A DNA stretch of 20,375 bases from DASQDT01 sp036380435 (GCA_036380435.1 DASVES010000393.1:1-20375); one strand, 5' to 3'. Positions 6,882 through 14,650 are shown, numbered from the stretch's first letter. Made by a program: numbers and translations. Notes: generated from the sequence alone by a model not told the origin.

Positions 6882-7200
6882 CGTTGAAACACGCGCCGCG
6901 CGGCGGCGGTTGCCTGCCCGCGCGTCTTCCGGCGCTGGCCGAAGCCGCCGGGCGAGCGGGTCCGTTCGGGAGCAGGAGTAATTTAACACGGACGTGCCGC
7001 GCGTGCAACAAAAGATTGTCCGTGAAACAAGGGGCGGATATACGCGTCGGCCAGTTGGGTTTATAATCCGGCGCGCACGGGCGAGAAACTCACACGCCGA
7101 CTTCCCACGGAAAAATCGAGCGCGCCCGCGCCGCCCGCTTAGAAAGCGTCTACTTAATAACGGCCCGTCGAACCTCACTTCGAAGGAGGCGCCTCACCGA
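6882..7200. other. Divergent intergenic region
   Basis: It separates the Cys-rich gene (minus) from the zinc-finger membrane protein (plus). It contains a minus-strand promoter at 6980-7008 and, on the plus strand, an isolated TATAAT at 7062-7067 without a recognisable -35 box. AAGGAGG at 7183-7189 is the ribosome site that fixes the ATG at 7201. Confidence 0.5.
6980..7008 (-). promoter_or_regulatory. Probable promoter of the Cys-rich gene
   Basis: Minus strand: TTGCAC, 17-base spacer, TAAATT. The start would be near 6973, giving a leader of roughly 90 nt before the ATG at 6881. Confidence 0.45.
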
Positions 7201-7689
7201 ATGTACAAACCCAATTTCTGTGCCGAGTGCGGCGAGCGTGTCGCGCGCAAGCGCTGGCGCGTGTGGACGAGCCGGCGCTTCTGTCCCGCGTGCGACGTGC
7301 GCGGGCGCACTCGGCGAATAACTGCGCCGCTCGCCCTCGGAGCCTGTCTGGTCGTCTGTGGATTCGTGCTCGGGCGCGCCGGGCGACCCGCCCCGCCGCC
7401 CCTCGTCGTGGTGCGCGGAGGGGCGGCGACAGGAGAGATCGCGTCGCGAGACGCGAGTGGAGGTAGTCCAACGGATGAAGGCGGGGCTGGCCGGCCGGCG
7501 CCGGGTTACGGGGCCGACGGGACGGCGTCGGAGCGCCCGACCGACCCGCTGGAAGTGGTCTCCATCTGCGGGGCGCGCACGAAGAAGGGGACGCCCTGCT
7601 CGCGGCGCGTGCGCGGCAGCGGGCGCTGCTGGCAGCACCGCGGCAAACCGGCCGTGCTGCCGCCGCAAAAATTAATCGTGCCGGGTTGA
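7201..7689 (+). CDS. Small membrane protein with two zinc-finger-like motifs
   Basis: A 162-residue protein starting at an ATG with AAGGAGG eleven bases upstream. The N-terminus has a zinc-ribbon pattern: C7xxC10 (FCAECGE) and C28xxC31 (FCPACD). A single membrane helix follows (ITAPLALGACLVVCGFVLG). A Gly/Ala/Pro linker leads to a C-terminal motif CGARTKKGTPCSRRV then GSGRCWQHRG, the Cys/His pattern of the DUF5763-type motif (C-x6-7-C ... C-x2-H). The basic residues at the N-terminal side suggest that end is cytoplasmic, leaving the second motif outside. Function is unknown; the DUF5763-type motif occurs in many bacteria and presumably binds zinc. The gene is divergent from the Cys-rich gene at 6213-6881 and has no same-strand neighbour, so it is transcribed alone. 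Confidence 0.75.
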   Translation: MYKPNFCAECGERVARKRWRVWTSRRFCPACDVRGRTRRITAPLALGACLVVCGFVLGRAGRPAPPPLVVVRGGAATGEIASRDASGGSPTDEGGAGRPAPGYGADGTASERPTDPLEVVSICGARTKKGTPCSRRVRGSGRCWQHRGKPAVLPPQKLIVPG

Positions 7690-7800
7690 AGGTTGGATAT
7701 TGAACGGAGGACGGGGACTGACGCTCTTCGGAGCGGTCTCAAGGGCCGGGAGTCGGCGAGGGAGTGCGGAGGGGCGAGCCTGACGCTGGGGTCGTCGCCA
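7690..7800. other. Intergenic, weak hairpin only
   Basis: Between the converging genes. A small CGCTC-TTCG-GAGCG hairpin with a UUCG tetraloop lies at about 7721-7734, but without a T-tract. Nothing else is recognised. Confidence 0.35.
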
Positions 7801-7842
7801 AAGAAAAAAATTGGCGGCAGGTTCCCCCATAAACCTGCCGCC
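7801..7842 (-). terminator. Strong rho-independent terminator of the OmpA gene
   Basis: Minus strand: GGCGGCAGGTT, 8-base loop, AACCTGCCGCC, then AATTTTTTTCTT. This is a perfect 11-pair GC-rich stem with a T-tract. It lies about 150 bases after the OmpA-gene stop, so that mRNA would have a long 3' untranslated region. It also blocks antisense read-through into the zinc-finger gene. Confidence 0.85.
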
Positions 7843-7989
7843 GCGGTCGGCCACTTGCGTGGCCTGCCTTAAAGTTTCACTCAGTCCCAGAAGGATTGTC
7901 CCTGAAACGAATCATACAGACGCGACCCCCGACGTAGGTTGCGGTTATGTTGCGTCTGCGTGACGTTACGCTTGCCGAGTCCCGTTCGG
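7843..7989. other. 3' untranslated region of the OmpA gene
   Basis: No gene is seen. It contains a GGCCAC-TTGC-GTGGCC hairpin (7849-7864) and imperfect arms CAGACGCGAC/GTTGCGTCTG near 7918-7960. It could be simple 3' UTR structure or a processed small RNA; the sequence alone does not decide. Confidence 0.3.
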
Positions 7990-9012
7990 TTACGGCGTGG
8001 CCGTCGAGACCTTGCCCTCGTTCATCATGGGGGCCGACCCCGTCAGGCCCTTGTTGACGAGCAGGCGAACTTCGGCGCGGCGGTTCTCGGCGCGGCCTTC
8101 GCGCGTCGTGTTGTCGGCGATGGGTTCGACCGTGTTGCCGTAGCCGAACGGGGTGACGATGCGCCGGAGCGGGATGCGGTGGTTCTCGGCCAGATAGCGC
8201 ACGACGGCGTCGGCGCGCTGCTGGCTCAGGCGGCGATTCGACTCCTTGGCCCGGAAGTCGTAGGCGTAGCCGGAGACTTCGAGCATGTAGCCCCGGGCGT
8301 TGGTCGTTTGCTTGACCATCTCGTCGAGCTGGAGTTTGGCGTCGGGCGTGAGCACGGCGCTGCGGTGCTTGAAGCTGACGTTGAGGCTCTGCTGGGCGGT
8401 GAAGTCGTCGAGGGCCGAGATGCGCTCGTTGGTGGCGTTGACGCCGGCGACGGCCGACTCGGCGGTCTCCAGCGCGGCCACGGCGCCGCCCCGCGCGGCG
8501 TTCGACACGGCGGCCAGCTCATCTAATTGACCCGACATCCGCTGCGCGTTCTGCTCAACGGTGCCGATGCGCCCCTCGGCCGTGCCGACGCGCGACTCCA
8601 CCGGATCGACGCGCGCCTCAATCGACTGCGCGACCCGCAAGTCCTTGTCGCCGAACCTGACCTTCTCGGCCACGAGCTGCCCCGAGGAGTCGCCGCGCCC
8701 CTCGACCTCGACACGGAGTCCGCGCAGGAGGTTCGTCGTCGCGTAGTTGGTTCCGCCGCCGAAGAAGCCGCCCTTCGTCTTGACGCTTGTGCGGTCGGTC
8801 AGAAGGACTGTCGTCAGCCCGCCGCCGTCGGCCTGAACGGTGAACGTGTCGGCGTCGCGGCGAGTCACCACGCCCTTGAGCTTCATCTTCTGCCCGCTCG
8901 CCACCGAGGTGGTCGCGGTCTGCGTGGAAGTGCTCTCCTGCGCCAGCGCCGTGGGCGCGAGCGCGAGCAGCAGGGCGAAAGCGAAGGTTTGCGCCAGTCG
9001 GGTAATTTTCAT
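7990..9012 (-). CDS. OmpA-family outer-membrane/peptidoglycan-binding protein with DUF5666-like domain
   Basis: A 340-residue exported protein. Signal peptide MKITRLAQTFAFALLLALAP, cleavage near ALA-Q25. Residues 43-120 form a small beta-barrel-like domain (MKLKGVVTRRDADTFTVQAD, LRGLRVEVEGRGDSSGQLVA) resembling DUF5666. Residues 125-205 are helical, with repeated ARVDPVESRV and TAEGRIGTVEQ, a likely coiled coil. Residues 210-320 are an OmpA C-terminal domain: YDFRAKESNRRLSQQRADAV, VRYLAE and GRAENRRAEVRLLV carry its peptidoglycan-binding Asp/Arg positions. It probably links the outer membrane to peptidoglycan. The ATG at 9012 is preceded by GGAGAGGA; an in-frame ATG at 9051 would disrupt the signal peptide. 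Downstream is a strong terminator. Confidence 0.85.
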   Translation of the reverse strand: MKITRLAQTFAFALLLALAPTALAQESTSTQTATTSVASGQKMKLKGVVTRRDADTFTVQADGGGLTTVLLTDRTSVKTKGGFFGGGTNYATTNLLRGLRVEVEGRGDSSGQLVAEKVRFGDKDLRVAQSIEARVDPVESRVGTAEGRIGTVEQNAQRMSGQLDELAAVSNAARGGAVAALETAESAVAGVNATNERISALDDFTAQQSLNVSFKHRSAVLTPDAKLQLDEMVKQTTNARGYMLEVSGYAYDFRAKESNRRLSQQRADAVVRYLAENHRIPLRRIVTPFGYGNTVEPIADNTTREGRAENRRAEVRLLVNKGLTGSAPMMNEGKVSTATP

Positions 9013-9202
9013 GTGTTGTGTCCTCTCCGAAGTTTTAAGTTTCGTGTCCAAAGTGTGTAGCCAGCGGAAATGAAGGCGACGGGCGAGGTCGCAACGGGCA
9101 CCTGATTCTTCTGGCTGTATTCAGTATTCCAGACAAGTTACCCGATTTGGGTCGCCCCGTTGGTTGCGATTGCTTTGTGAATCTCGTGTAAGCAGGTTGC
9201 GA

Positions 9203-9277
9203 AAAAAGGCAAAAGGCAAAAGTGAAGAGGCGGCCGAGCCTTCCCACTTTTGCCTTTTGCCTTTTTACTTTTGCCTT
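9203..9277. repeat. Heptad-unit inverted repeat 2
   Basis: Perfect 22-bp arms (9203-9224 and 9245-9266) built from AAAAGGC units, spacer of 20 bases, plus an extra half unit ACTTTTGCCTT to 9277. It ends five bases from the stop codon of the amidohydrolase at 9283. The minus transcript would form a long hairpin ending in A-rich, not U-rich, sequence. Confidence 0.8.
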
Positions 9278-9282
9278 GAGTC

Positions 9283-10671
9283 CTACGGTCTGTCCTTGGA
9301 CTGTTCGTAAAGCACTGTGTGGCGGCTGACGAGGGGAATCTGCCGGCCGCCGATGAAGAGGTGTCGGACGTTGGTGCGCGCGTCGAGGATGTCGCCGTCG
9401 GTGACGACGATGTTGGCGAGTTTTCCCGCCTCGATGGAGCCGACGCGGTCGGCGACGCCCATCATCTGCGCCGGGTAGAGCGTGATCGACTTCAGCGCCT
9501 CGTCCTTCGGCAGACCGAACGCGACGGCCATGCCGGCCTGGAAGGGGAGGTCGCGGACGTGCGCGCCGCCGTCGCCCGTGGAGATGGCGAAGCGCACGCC
9601 GGCCTGCTGAAGCTTGGCCGGGCTTTCGTAGAGCGTGTCGTAGGGGTCGTCCTCGCGCAGGGGGAGTCCCCACATGGCGTCGAAGATGACGGGGACGTTC
9701 TTTTCCTTGAGGAACGTCGCCACCTTCCACGCCTCGCTCCCGCCGACGACGACGGGGCGGAGCTTCATCTCCTCGGCGAAGCCGACGGCCGCGCGGATGT
9801 CGCGCTCGCGGTCGGCGCGAAACATTACGGGCCGCTCGCCGCGCACGTAGGGCACGAGGGCCGCGAGCACGAGGTCGGTGTCGGGACGCGGCACAGCTTT
9901 GGGGTCGCGCCTGTAAGCGTCTGCCGCGCGGCCGTAGGCTTCGGCGTCGCGGAGCATCCGGCGCAGCTCGTCAACGCGGCGGTCGCGGGCCGTGAGGGCT
10001 TCGGGCGTGACGGCCGCGCCCCCGCCGAAGCCGAAGCCGCCGCCGACGCGCGGGTAGTCGATGACGAGCGCGACCGTGGGGACAATGGCCAGCTCGCGTT
10101 GCGTCGTGCCGGCGAGGTTGAGGAAGGCGGCCTGACCGGAGACCACGCCGCCCTGCGGCATGGAGACGACGCTCGTGACGCCGGCCACGCGCGTCACTTC
10201 GAGGTGCGACGTGTGCGGGTTGACGGCGACCCACGCCTGCGCGTTCGGGTTCATGTCGCCGAGTTCGGTGGTGTCGAGGGTGCCGGGCGCGCCGGAGGAG
10301 ATTTCGCCGAGGCCGAGGTTGGTCTCGGCGTCGATGAGACCGGGATAGACGAGCAGACCCCGCGCGTCGATCTCGGTGGCGCCGGCGGGCACGTTGACGT
10401 TAGTGCCGACGGCCTCGATGCGACCGTTGCGAAGAACGAGCGTGCCGTTCTCGATGTCGGGGCCGGAGACGGTGACGATGCGCGCGCCCCGGATGACGAA
10501 GGCGCCCGGAGGGGCCATCTCCGAGGGCGCGGGGCCGACGGTGTCCTGCGCGCGCGCGTCGCGGGCGAGCGTGGGCAGGACGACGACGACGAGGGCCGCC
10601 GACAGCGCGATGAGTGCGAGTCGGCCGGCGCGAGTTCGGCGAAGGAGTCGCGGCGCGTGTGTGGTCGTCAC
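9283..10671 (-). CDS. Exported amidohydrolase-like protein lacking metal ligands
   Basis: A 462-residue protein with an Arg-rich signal sequence (hydrophobic LALIALSAALVVVVLP) and an amidohydrolase-superfamily fold: the N-terminal beta-sandwich FVIRGARIVTVSGPDIENGT, barrel entry LLVYPGLIDAETNLG, and C-terminal VGSIEAGKLANIVVTDGDIL. The metal site is altered. The usual D-x-H-x-H is D114-A-E-T-N; the later His positions read VMFRADRERD and VVVGGSEAWK; only the final Asp (ISTGDGG, about 367) remains. Classical hydrolysis is therefore unlikely. It begins at a GTG overlapping the upstream stop by four bases (GTGA), so it is translationally coupled to the intact enzyme and may act as its partner. 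Proteins of this kind are usually annotated as imidazolonepropionase-like or plain amidohydrolase. Confidence 0.85.
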   Translation of the reverse strand: MTTTHAPRLLRRTRAGRLALIALSAALVVVVLPTLARDARAQDTVGPAPSEMAPPGAFVIRGARIVTVSGPDIENGTLVLRNGRIEAVGTNVNVPAGATEIDARGLLVYPGLIDAETNLGLGEISSGAPGTLDTTELGDMNPNAQAWVAVNPHTSHLEVTRVAGVTSVVSMPQGGVVSGQAAFLNLAGTTQRELAIVPTVALVIDYPRVGGGFGFGGGAAVTPEALTARDRRVDELRRMLRDAEAYGRAADAYRRDPKAVPRPDTDLVLAALVPYVRGERPVMFRADRERDIRAAVGFAEEMKLRPVVVGGSEAWKVATFLKEKNVPVIFDAMWGLPLREDDPYDTLYESPAKLQQAGVRFAISTGDGGAHVRDLPFQAGMAVAFGLPKDEALKSITLYPAQMMGVADRVGSIEAGKLANIVVTDGDILDARTNVRHLFIGGRQIPLVSRHTVLYEQSKDRP

Positions 10672-12170
10672 TGGTCGTCACCTCCGTCGATGATTTGGTC
10701 GTCGTCGTGCGCGTCAGAGGCGCGGCTGGGGCGTCCGCGCGGGGCTGTGGGCGGCGTGCCGCCCTGCGTGGGCGCGCGGTTCGGCTCGGCCCCTTCGAGG
10801 GCCTTGCGCTCGCCCTCAAGGGCGTTGCGGCGGGCGAAGTCCAGATTGCGGTCGAAGAAGATGTCGCCGTCAACGAAGGTCGTCTCGACTCTCGACATGG
10901 TGCTCAAGGGATGGCCCGTCCAGATGGCGAGGTCGGCGTCCTTGCCCACCTCGATTGAGCCGACGCGCTCCTGTATGCCGAGCTGCCACGCCGGGTTCCA
11001 GGTGATGAGCTTGAGGGCTTCCTCTTCGGTGAGGCCGCCGTACTTCATCATCTTGGCGGCGTCCACGTTCAAACGCCGGGCGCGCTCGCTGGAGTCGGAG
11101 TTGATCGAGACGTTGACGCCGTGGCGCGTCATGATTGCGGCGTTGTAGGGGATGGCGTCGTAGGCTTCCATCTTGTACGACCAGAAGTCGGCGAAGGAGG
11201 AAGCGCCGGCGCCGTGGCGGGCGATCTCGCCGGCGACTTTGTAGCCTTCGAGCACGTGCTGGAATGTCCTGATCTTGAAGCCGAACTCGTCGGCGATACC
11301 GATGAGCATCAGAATCTCGTCGGCGCGGTAGCTGTGGGCGTGGACGTACCTTTTACCTTCGAGGATTTCGACGAGCGGTTCGAGCTGGAGGTCGCGGCGC
11401 GGCGGAAAGAGACTCTTGTTCGTGCGCGACGCGGCGCGGTACTCGTCCCACGCGGCGCGGTAGTCGCGCGCGCGCGTGAACGCCTGACGGATCACTTCCT
11501 CGACACCCATGCGCGTCGCCGGGTAGCGACGCTGCTGGCCCGGCGCGGTCGGCTGGTTGGTGCGCTTCGGGTTTTCACCGAGCGCGAACTTGATGCCCGG
11601 CGGCGCGCCGGGGAAGGGGAACTCGGCGAGCGGGCGGCCGTACTTGATCTTCACCGTGGCGCTTTGGCCGCCGATGGCGTTGCAGGAGCCGTGGAGGAGG
11701 AGGAGCGAGGTCACGCCGCCGGCGAGGTGCCGGTAGAGGTTAACGTCCGTCGGGTTGAGAACGTCCTGCACGCGCGTCATCGAGGTGACGGAGAGCGTGC
11801 ACTCGTTGACCGAGCCGTCGATCATCGCGTGCGAGTGGGCGTCGATGATGCCGGGCATGACGAACTTGCCGGCGGCGTCGATGACACGCGCGCTCGCGCC
11901 GGCGCGCAGGCCCGGCCCGACGCCGGCGATCTTCCCGTTGCGGATCAGAACGTCGGTGTTCTCCAGTCGGCCCTTCGTCACCGTCAGGACGGTGGCGCCC
12001 TTGATGAGCGTCTCGCCGCCCTGCGCGGCGGCCGTCGTGGTGGTCGCCGCGCCGCCGCTACGCTGAGCGCCGCCGCTTCTTTGCGTCTGCTGCGCGCGCG
12101 CGCCACTAGCGCCCCACCAACTGAGCGTCAGAGCCAAACAAATCGCGAGTGCTGTCAGTCGTCTCATCAT
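10668..12170 (-). CDS. Exported amidohydrolase, metal-dependent
   Basis: A 500-residue enzyme with signal peptide MMRRLTALAICLALTLSWWG. All catalytic metal positions are visible: H112-x-H114 in MPGIIDAHSHAMIDG, the probable bridging Lys in IKFALGENPKR (about 194), His in YVHAHSYRADEI (277/279), His in RTFQHVLEGYK (305) and Asp in SINSDSSERA (359). It should hydrolyse C-N bonds, possibly in cyclic amides or peptides, outside the cytoplasm; the substrate is not deducible. GGAG lies just ahead of tandem ATGs at 12170 and 12167, ruling out the upstream TTG. It overlaps the next, metal-less paralogue by four bases and follows the third paralogue across a 96-bp gap holding a heptad hairpin. Confidence 0.9.
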   Translation of the reverse strand: MMRRLTALAICLALTLSWWGASGARAQQTQRSGGAQRSGGAATTTTAAAQGGETLIKGATVLTVTKGRLENTDVLIRNGKIAGVGPGLRAGASARVIDAAGKFVMPGIIDAHSHAMIDGSVNECTLSVTSMTRVQDVLNPTDVNLYRHLAGGVTSLLLLHGSCNAIGGQSATVKIKYGRPLAEFPFPGAPPGIKFALGENPKRTNQPTAPGQQRRYPATRMGVEEVIRQAFTRARDYRAAWDEYRAASRTNKSLFPPRRDLQLEPLVEILEGKRYVHAHSYRADEILMLIGIADEFGFKIRTFQHVLEGYKVAGEIARHGAGASSFADFWSYKMEAYDAIPYNAAIMTRHGVNVSINSDSSERARRLNVDAAKMMKYGGLTEEEALKLITWNPAWQLGIQERVGSIEVGKDADLAIWTGHPLSTMSRVETTFVDGDIFFDRNLDFARRNALEGERKALEGAEPNRAPTQGGTPPTAPRGRPSRASDAHDDDQIIDGGDDQ

Positions 12171-12182
12171 TTTCTCCAAGCC

Positions 12183-12261
12183 GTGATAAGTGATGAGTGA
12201 TAAGTGATAAGAAAGAGAAGGACAATTCTTGTCTTATCACTTATCACTTATCACTCATCAC
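12183..12261. repeat. Heptad-unit inverted repeat 3
   Basis: Arms 12183-12212 and 12232-12261, each four 7-base units (GTGATAA, GTGATGA, GTGATAA, GTGATAA; the complement on the right with one unit swapped), 28 of 30 complementary, loop of 19 bases. It ends five bases from the stop codon of the gene at 12267 and starts 12 bases before the next ATG on the minus strand. Confidence 0.85.
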
Positions 12262-12266
12262 TACTG

Positions 12267-14351
12267 TTACGGCGTGCGCCGGCCCGTGAATGAGGCGGCG
12301 CCGGTCGGCGCGTTGGCGGTGCCCTGCATGGTGTTGCCGCTCGCGGTGCCCTCGAAGGTCACGTCAACGACCTGACCGATGTTGACCTGAGTCGAGAAGC
12401 GGAAGCCGTCGGGGCGGACGGAGCCGCCGCTGATGGGCGACGTGCCGAACTCGCTCTGCATCGAGCCGGAAAGCGTCGCGCCCGACTGCTGGAACTGGAG
12501 CGTCGCGGCGATGACGCGCTCCCCCACGTCCACTTCAATGCTCCAGTTGCCGGAGAGGTCGGGCACGGCGGCGGCATCGGGCGTGGGAGCGGCAGCAGGC
12601 GCGGGTTGCGTGCCCGTCCCTGCCGCGCCGCCCGGCGAAGGTGTTGGCCCGCCCGTGCGCGCGCCGGTGAACGTGCCGGGGTCGCGGCCGACGACCTGAA
12701 CCGTGCCGCGCATCTCGTTGCCCGTGAGCGTGCCGGTGAAAGTGGCGTCCGTGGTCTGGCTGCCCGGCCCCGGCAGCGTGACGGGAACGGTGAAGCGGAG
12801 GTCTGCGCCCGCGAGTGAGCCGGCCCCGATCTGGCCCGAGCCGAGCGGCCCCTGAATCGACCCCGTGAGACGCTCGCCCTGCTGCTGGAGGTTGAGCGTC
12901 ACGGAAACTTCCTGCTGACCGCCGCCGAGGTTGACGCGGAGCGACCAGTTGCCCGTGGCGTTCGTCGCGCCGGGCGCGGCCGTCGCCGACGGGCGGAGAT
13001 CGACGGGGCGGCCGTCGATGAAGACGTGCGCGATGCGCCGATCTTTCGCGAAGATGTCGCCGCGTGTGACGGTGAGGTTGGCGATCTTGCCGGCCTCGAT
13101 TGTGCCGAGGCGGTCGGCGACACCGAGTATCTCGGCCGGTCGGAGGGTGAGCGCGCGCACGGCCTCGTCGCGCGCGAGTCCCGCATCGACGGCCTTCGCC
13201 GCGTTGGCGAGGTAGTCGGCCATCGAGGTCATGCCGCCCGACTGGAAGGCGAAGCGCACGCCGGCCTGCGCGAGTCTGCCGGCCACCTTCGGCGCTTCGA
13301 CGCGCTCACGCAGCACGCGCGTCGGCTCGGGGTCGGCCTCGGGCGAGGGCGTGGCCGAGCGGAGCGGGAAGTTGAGCGTCAAAAGGACGGGGACGTTCTG
13401 CGCCTTGAGTCGCGCGGCCAGACGGTCGGCCTCCGCGCCGCCGTTGATGATGAGGCGGAGGTTGAACTCCTGTGCGATGTCTAAGGCGCGTGTAATCTCG
13501 CGCTCACGCTCCGCCTGCATCACCACGGGCACCTGCCGCGCGAGCACGGGCAGCAGTGCGGCCAGCGACTTGTCCGGGCCGGGCCGGCGCAGGCCGCGCG
13601 GGTTCCGGTCGTAAATCTCGTTCGAGTCGCGGTAGCGTTGTGCGTCGAGGAGCATCTGCCGGATGGTCGTCAAAACGCCCATGAGCGAGCCGGGGTACTG
13701 GCCCTGACCGATGGGCGACAGACCGACGTGGAGGGCGACGGGCGAGCGCACGATCATCTGCTGCGGGGTGTCGCCCGAGAGATTGATGAGCGCCGACTGC
13801 CCGAGGAAGACAGCGCCGCGCGGCGTGGTCAGCGCCGCCGTGATGCCGGCGTTGCGCGAAGCCTCCACCTCGGCGCCGCCGGGCCGGATGATGTCGGCCG
13901 CGAGGATTTCGGGTTGGAGGCCGGGCAGTTGGCTGGAGTTGGGCGACGTGGCCGAGACCTGCACGGGCTGAAAGCCGGGGAAGCCTCCGCCCCCGCCGCC
14001 GGGCGACGCCGCGGGCGTCGGGCGCGGGATGGCGAGATTGGTGCTCGCGTCGATGACGCCGGGATAGACGGTCAGGCCCGCGCCGTCTATGTTGCGCGCG
14101 TCGGGCGGCACGGCGACGCGCTCGCCGACGGCCGCGATCAACCCGTCGCGGACGACGACCGTGCCGCGCTCGATGACGGGGCCGGAGACGGTGACGACGC
14201 GCGCGTTCGTAATGGCGTAGGTGTCTGTGCCGACGCCCCGCGTGGCGGCGGGCAACGTCTGCTGCGCCGAGCCGGGGACGGCCTGAAGCGCACTGAGCGC
14301 GACGCCCGCGGCGGCGAAGAGCGCGAAGATTCTCTGTGGACGGTTTCGCAT
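12267..14351 (-). CDS. Exported amidohydrolase-like protein without metal ligands, with two C-terminal beta repeats
   Basis: A 694-residue protein with signal peptide (FALFAAAGVALSALQAVPG, cleavage near SAQ-Q). Residues 45-450 have the amidohydrolase fold (YAITNARVVTVSGPVIERGT, GTIEAGKIANLTVTRGDIF), but the HxH site is DASTN and the other ligand positions read VVMQAEREREI, INGGAEADRL and FQSGGMTSM, so every ligand is gone. Residues 468-570 and 603-693 are two homologous beta-rich repeats, each starting NWS and ending in FTG.R: GNWSLRVNLGGG with LTGSIQGPLGSG, and GNWSIEVDVGE with LSGSMQSEFGTS. They may form a small barrel; the role is unknown. The ATG at 14351 precedes an intact signal peptide and has GGGAG upstream. 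It is the first gene of the three-paralogue run. Confidence 0.85.
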   Translation of the reverse strand: MRNRPQRIFALFAAAGVALSALQAVPGSAQQTLPAATRGVGTDTYAITNARVVTVSGPVIERGTVVVRDGLIAAVGERVAVPPDARNIDGAGLTVYPGVIDASTNLAIPRPTPAASPGGGGGGFPGFQPVQVSATSPNSSQLPGLQPEILAADIIRPGGAEVEASRNAGITAALTTPRGAVFLGQSALINLSGDTPQQMIVRSPVALHVGLSPIGQGQYPGSLMGVLTTIRQMLLDAQRYRDSNEIYDRNPRGLRRPGPDKSLAALLPVLARQVPVVMQAEREREITRALDIAQEFNLRLIINGGAEADRLAARLKAQNVPVLLTLNFPLRSATPSPEADPEPTRVLRERVEAPKVAGRLAQAGVRFAFQSGGMTSMADYLANAAKAVDAGLARDEAVRALTLRPAEILGVADRLGTIEAGKIANLTVTRGDIFAKDRRIAHVFIDGRPVDLRPSATAAPGATNATGNWSLRVNLGGGQQEVSVTLNLQQQGERLTGSIQGPLGSGQIGAGSLAGADLRFTVPVTLPGPGSQTTDATFTGTLTGNEMRGTVQVVGRDPGTFTGARTGGPTPSPGGAAGTGTQPAPAAAPTPDAAAVPDLSGNWSIEVDVGERVIAATLQFQQSGATLSGSMQSEFGTSPISGGSVRPDGFRFSTQVNIGQVVDVTFEGTASGNTMQGTANAPTGAASFTGRRTP

Positions 14352-14547
14352 AGGAGTTCGACTCCCGACCGGGAAGTTAGATGGAGGAGCGTCGGGCGCA
14401 GCGGCGCACGCGCCGCCGCGCACAGAAGACGCGCCGGATTGTTTTCGGTAAAGCTTTATTGGCTGGGATGCCTGCTGCGCCCGCGTGAAGCGGAAGCGCC
14501 GCCCCGCGCCGGAAGAGACGTGGGGACGGGGGCCGCTTGTTTTAACG
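14352..14547. other. Upstream region of the amidohydrolase run
   Basis: High-GC leader before the ATG at 14351. No convincing promoter or conserved RNA structure is recognised. Confidence 0.3.
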
Positions 14548-14583
14548 CGCGCCGTCGCCGAGCAGGTGCGCGGCGACGGCGCG
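14548..14583. repeat. Perfect 12-bp inverted repeat
   Basis: CGCGCCGTCGCC and GGCGACGGCGCG pair perfectly around a 12-base loop, with the palindrome GCGAAAAGTTTTCGC directly adjacent at 14581-14595. It may be a hairpin in the transcript read from the BON gene; no T-tract follows on the minus strand. Confidence 0.45.
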
Positions 14584-14614
14584 AAAAGTTTTCGCCATGT
14601 ATCCCGCCGGCGCA

Positions 14615-14650
14615 CAAGCGCACGCCGCTCATCTTCAGGGCGTGCGCTTG
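14615..14650 (-). repeat. Perfect 12-bp hairpin after the BON gene
   Basis: CAAGCGCACGCC and GGCGTGCGCTTG pair perfectly around a 12-base loop, 18 bases downstream of the BON-gene stop. It has terminator-like placement but no T-tract, so it could equally protect the mRNA 3' end. Confidence 0.5.

Noticed and set aside
7062..7067. TATAAT as the promoter of the zinc-finger membrane protein gene
   Set aside because: No -35 element at 16-18 bases and a 127-nt distance to the ATG; kept only as a note in the intergenic entry.
9203..9277. Heptad repeat considered as a CRISPR array
   Set aside because: The units are 7 bases, directly tandem and arranged as one palindrome. There are no spacers of uniform length and no cas genes.
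9319..11148. A 609-residue plus-strand open frame antisense to two amidohydrolase genes
   Set aside because: High GC leaves few stop codons on the opposite strand. The protein has no recognisable domain, while the minus strand encodes clear amidohydrolase motifs and signal peptides.
11121..12200. A 359-residue plus-strand frame over the intact amidohydrolase
   Set aside because: Composition is that of an antisense shadow in high-GC DNA, and it has no ribosome site or domain.
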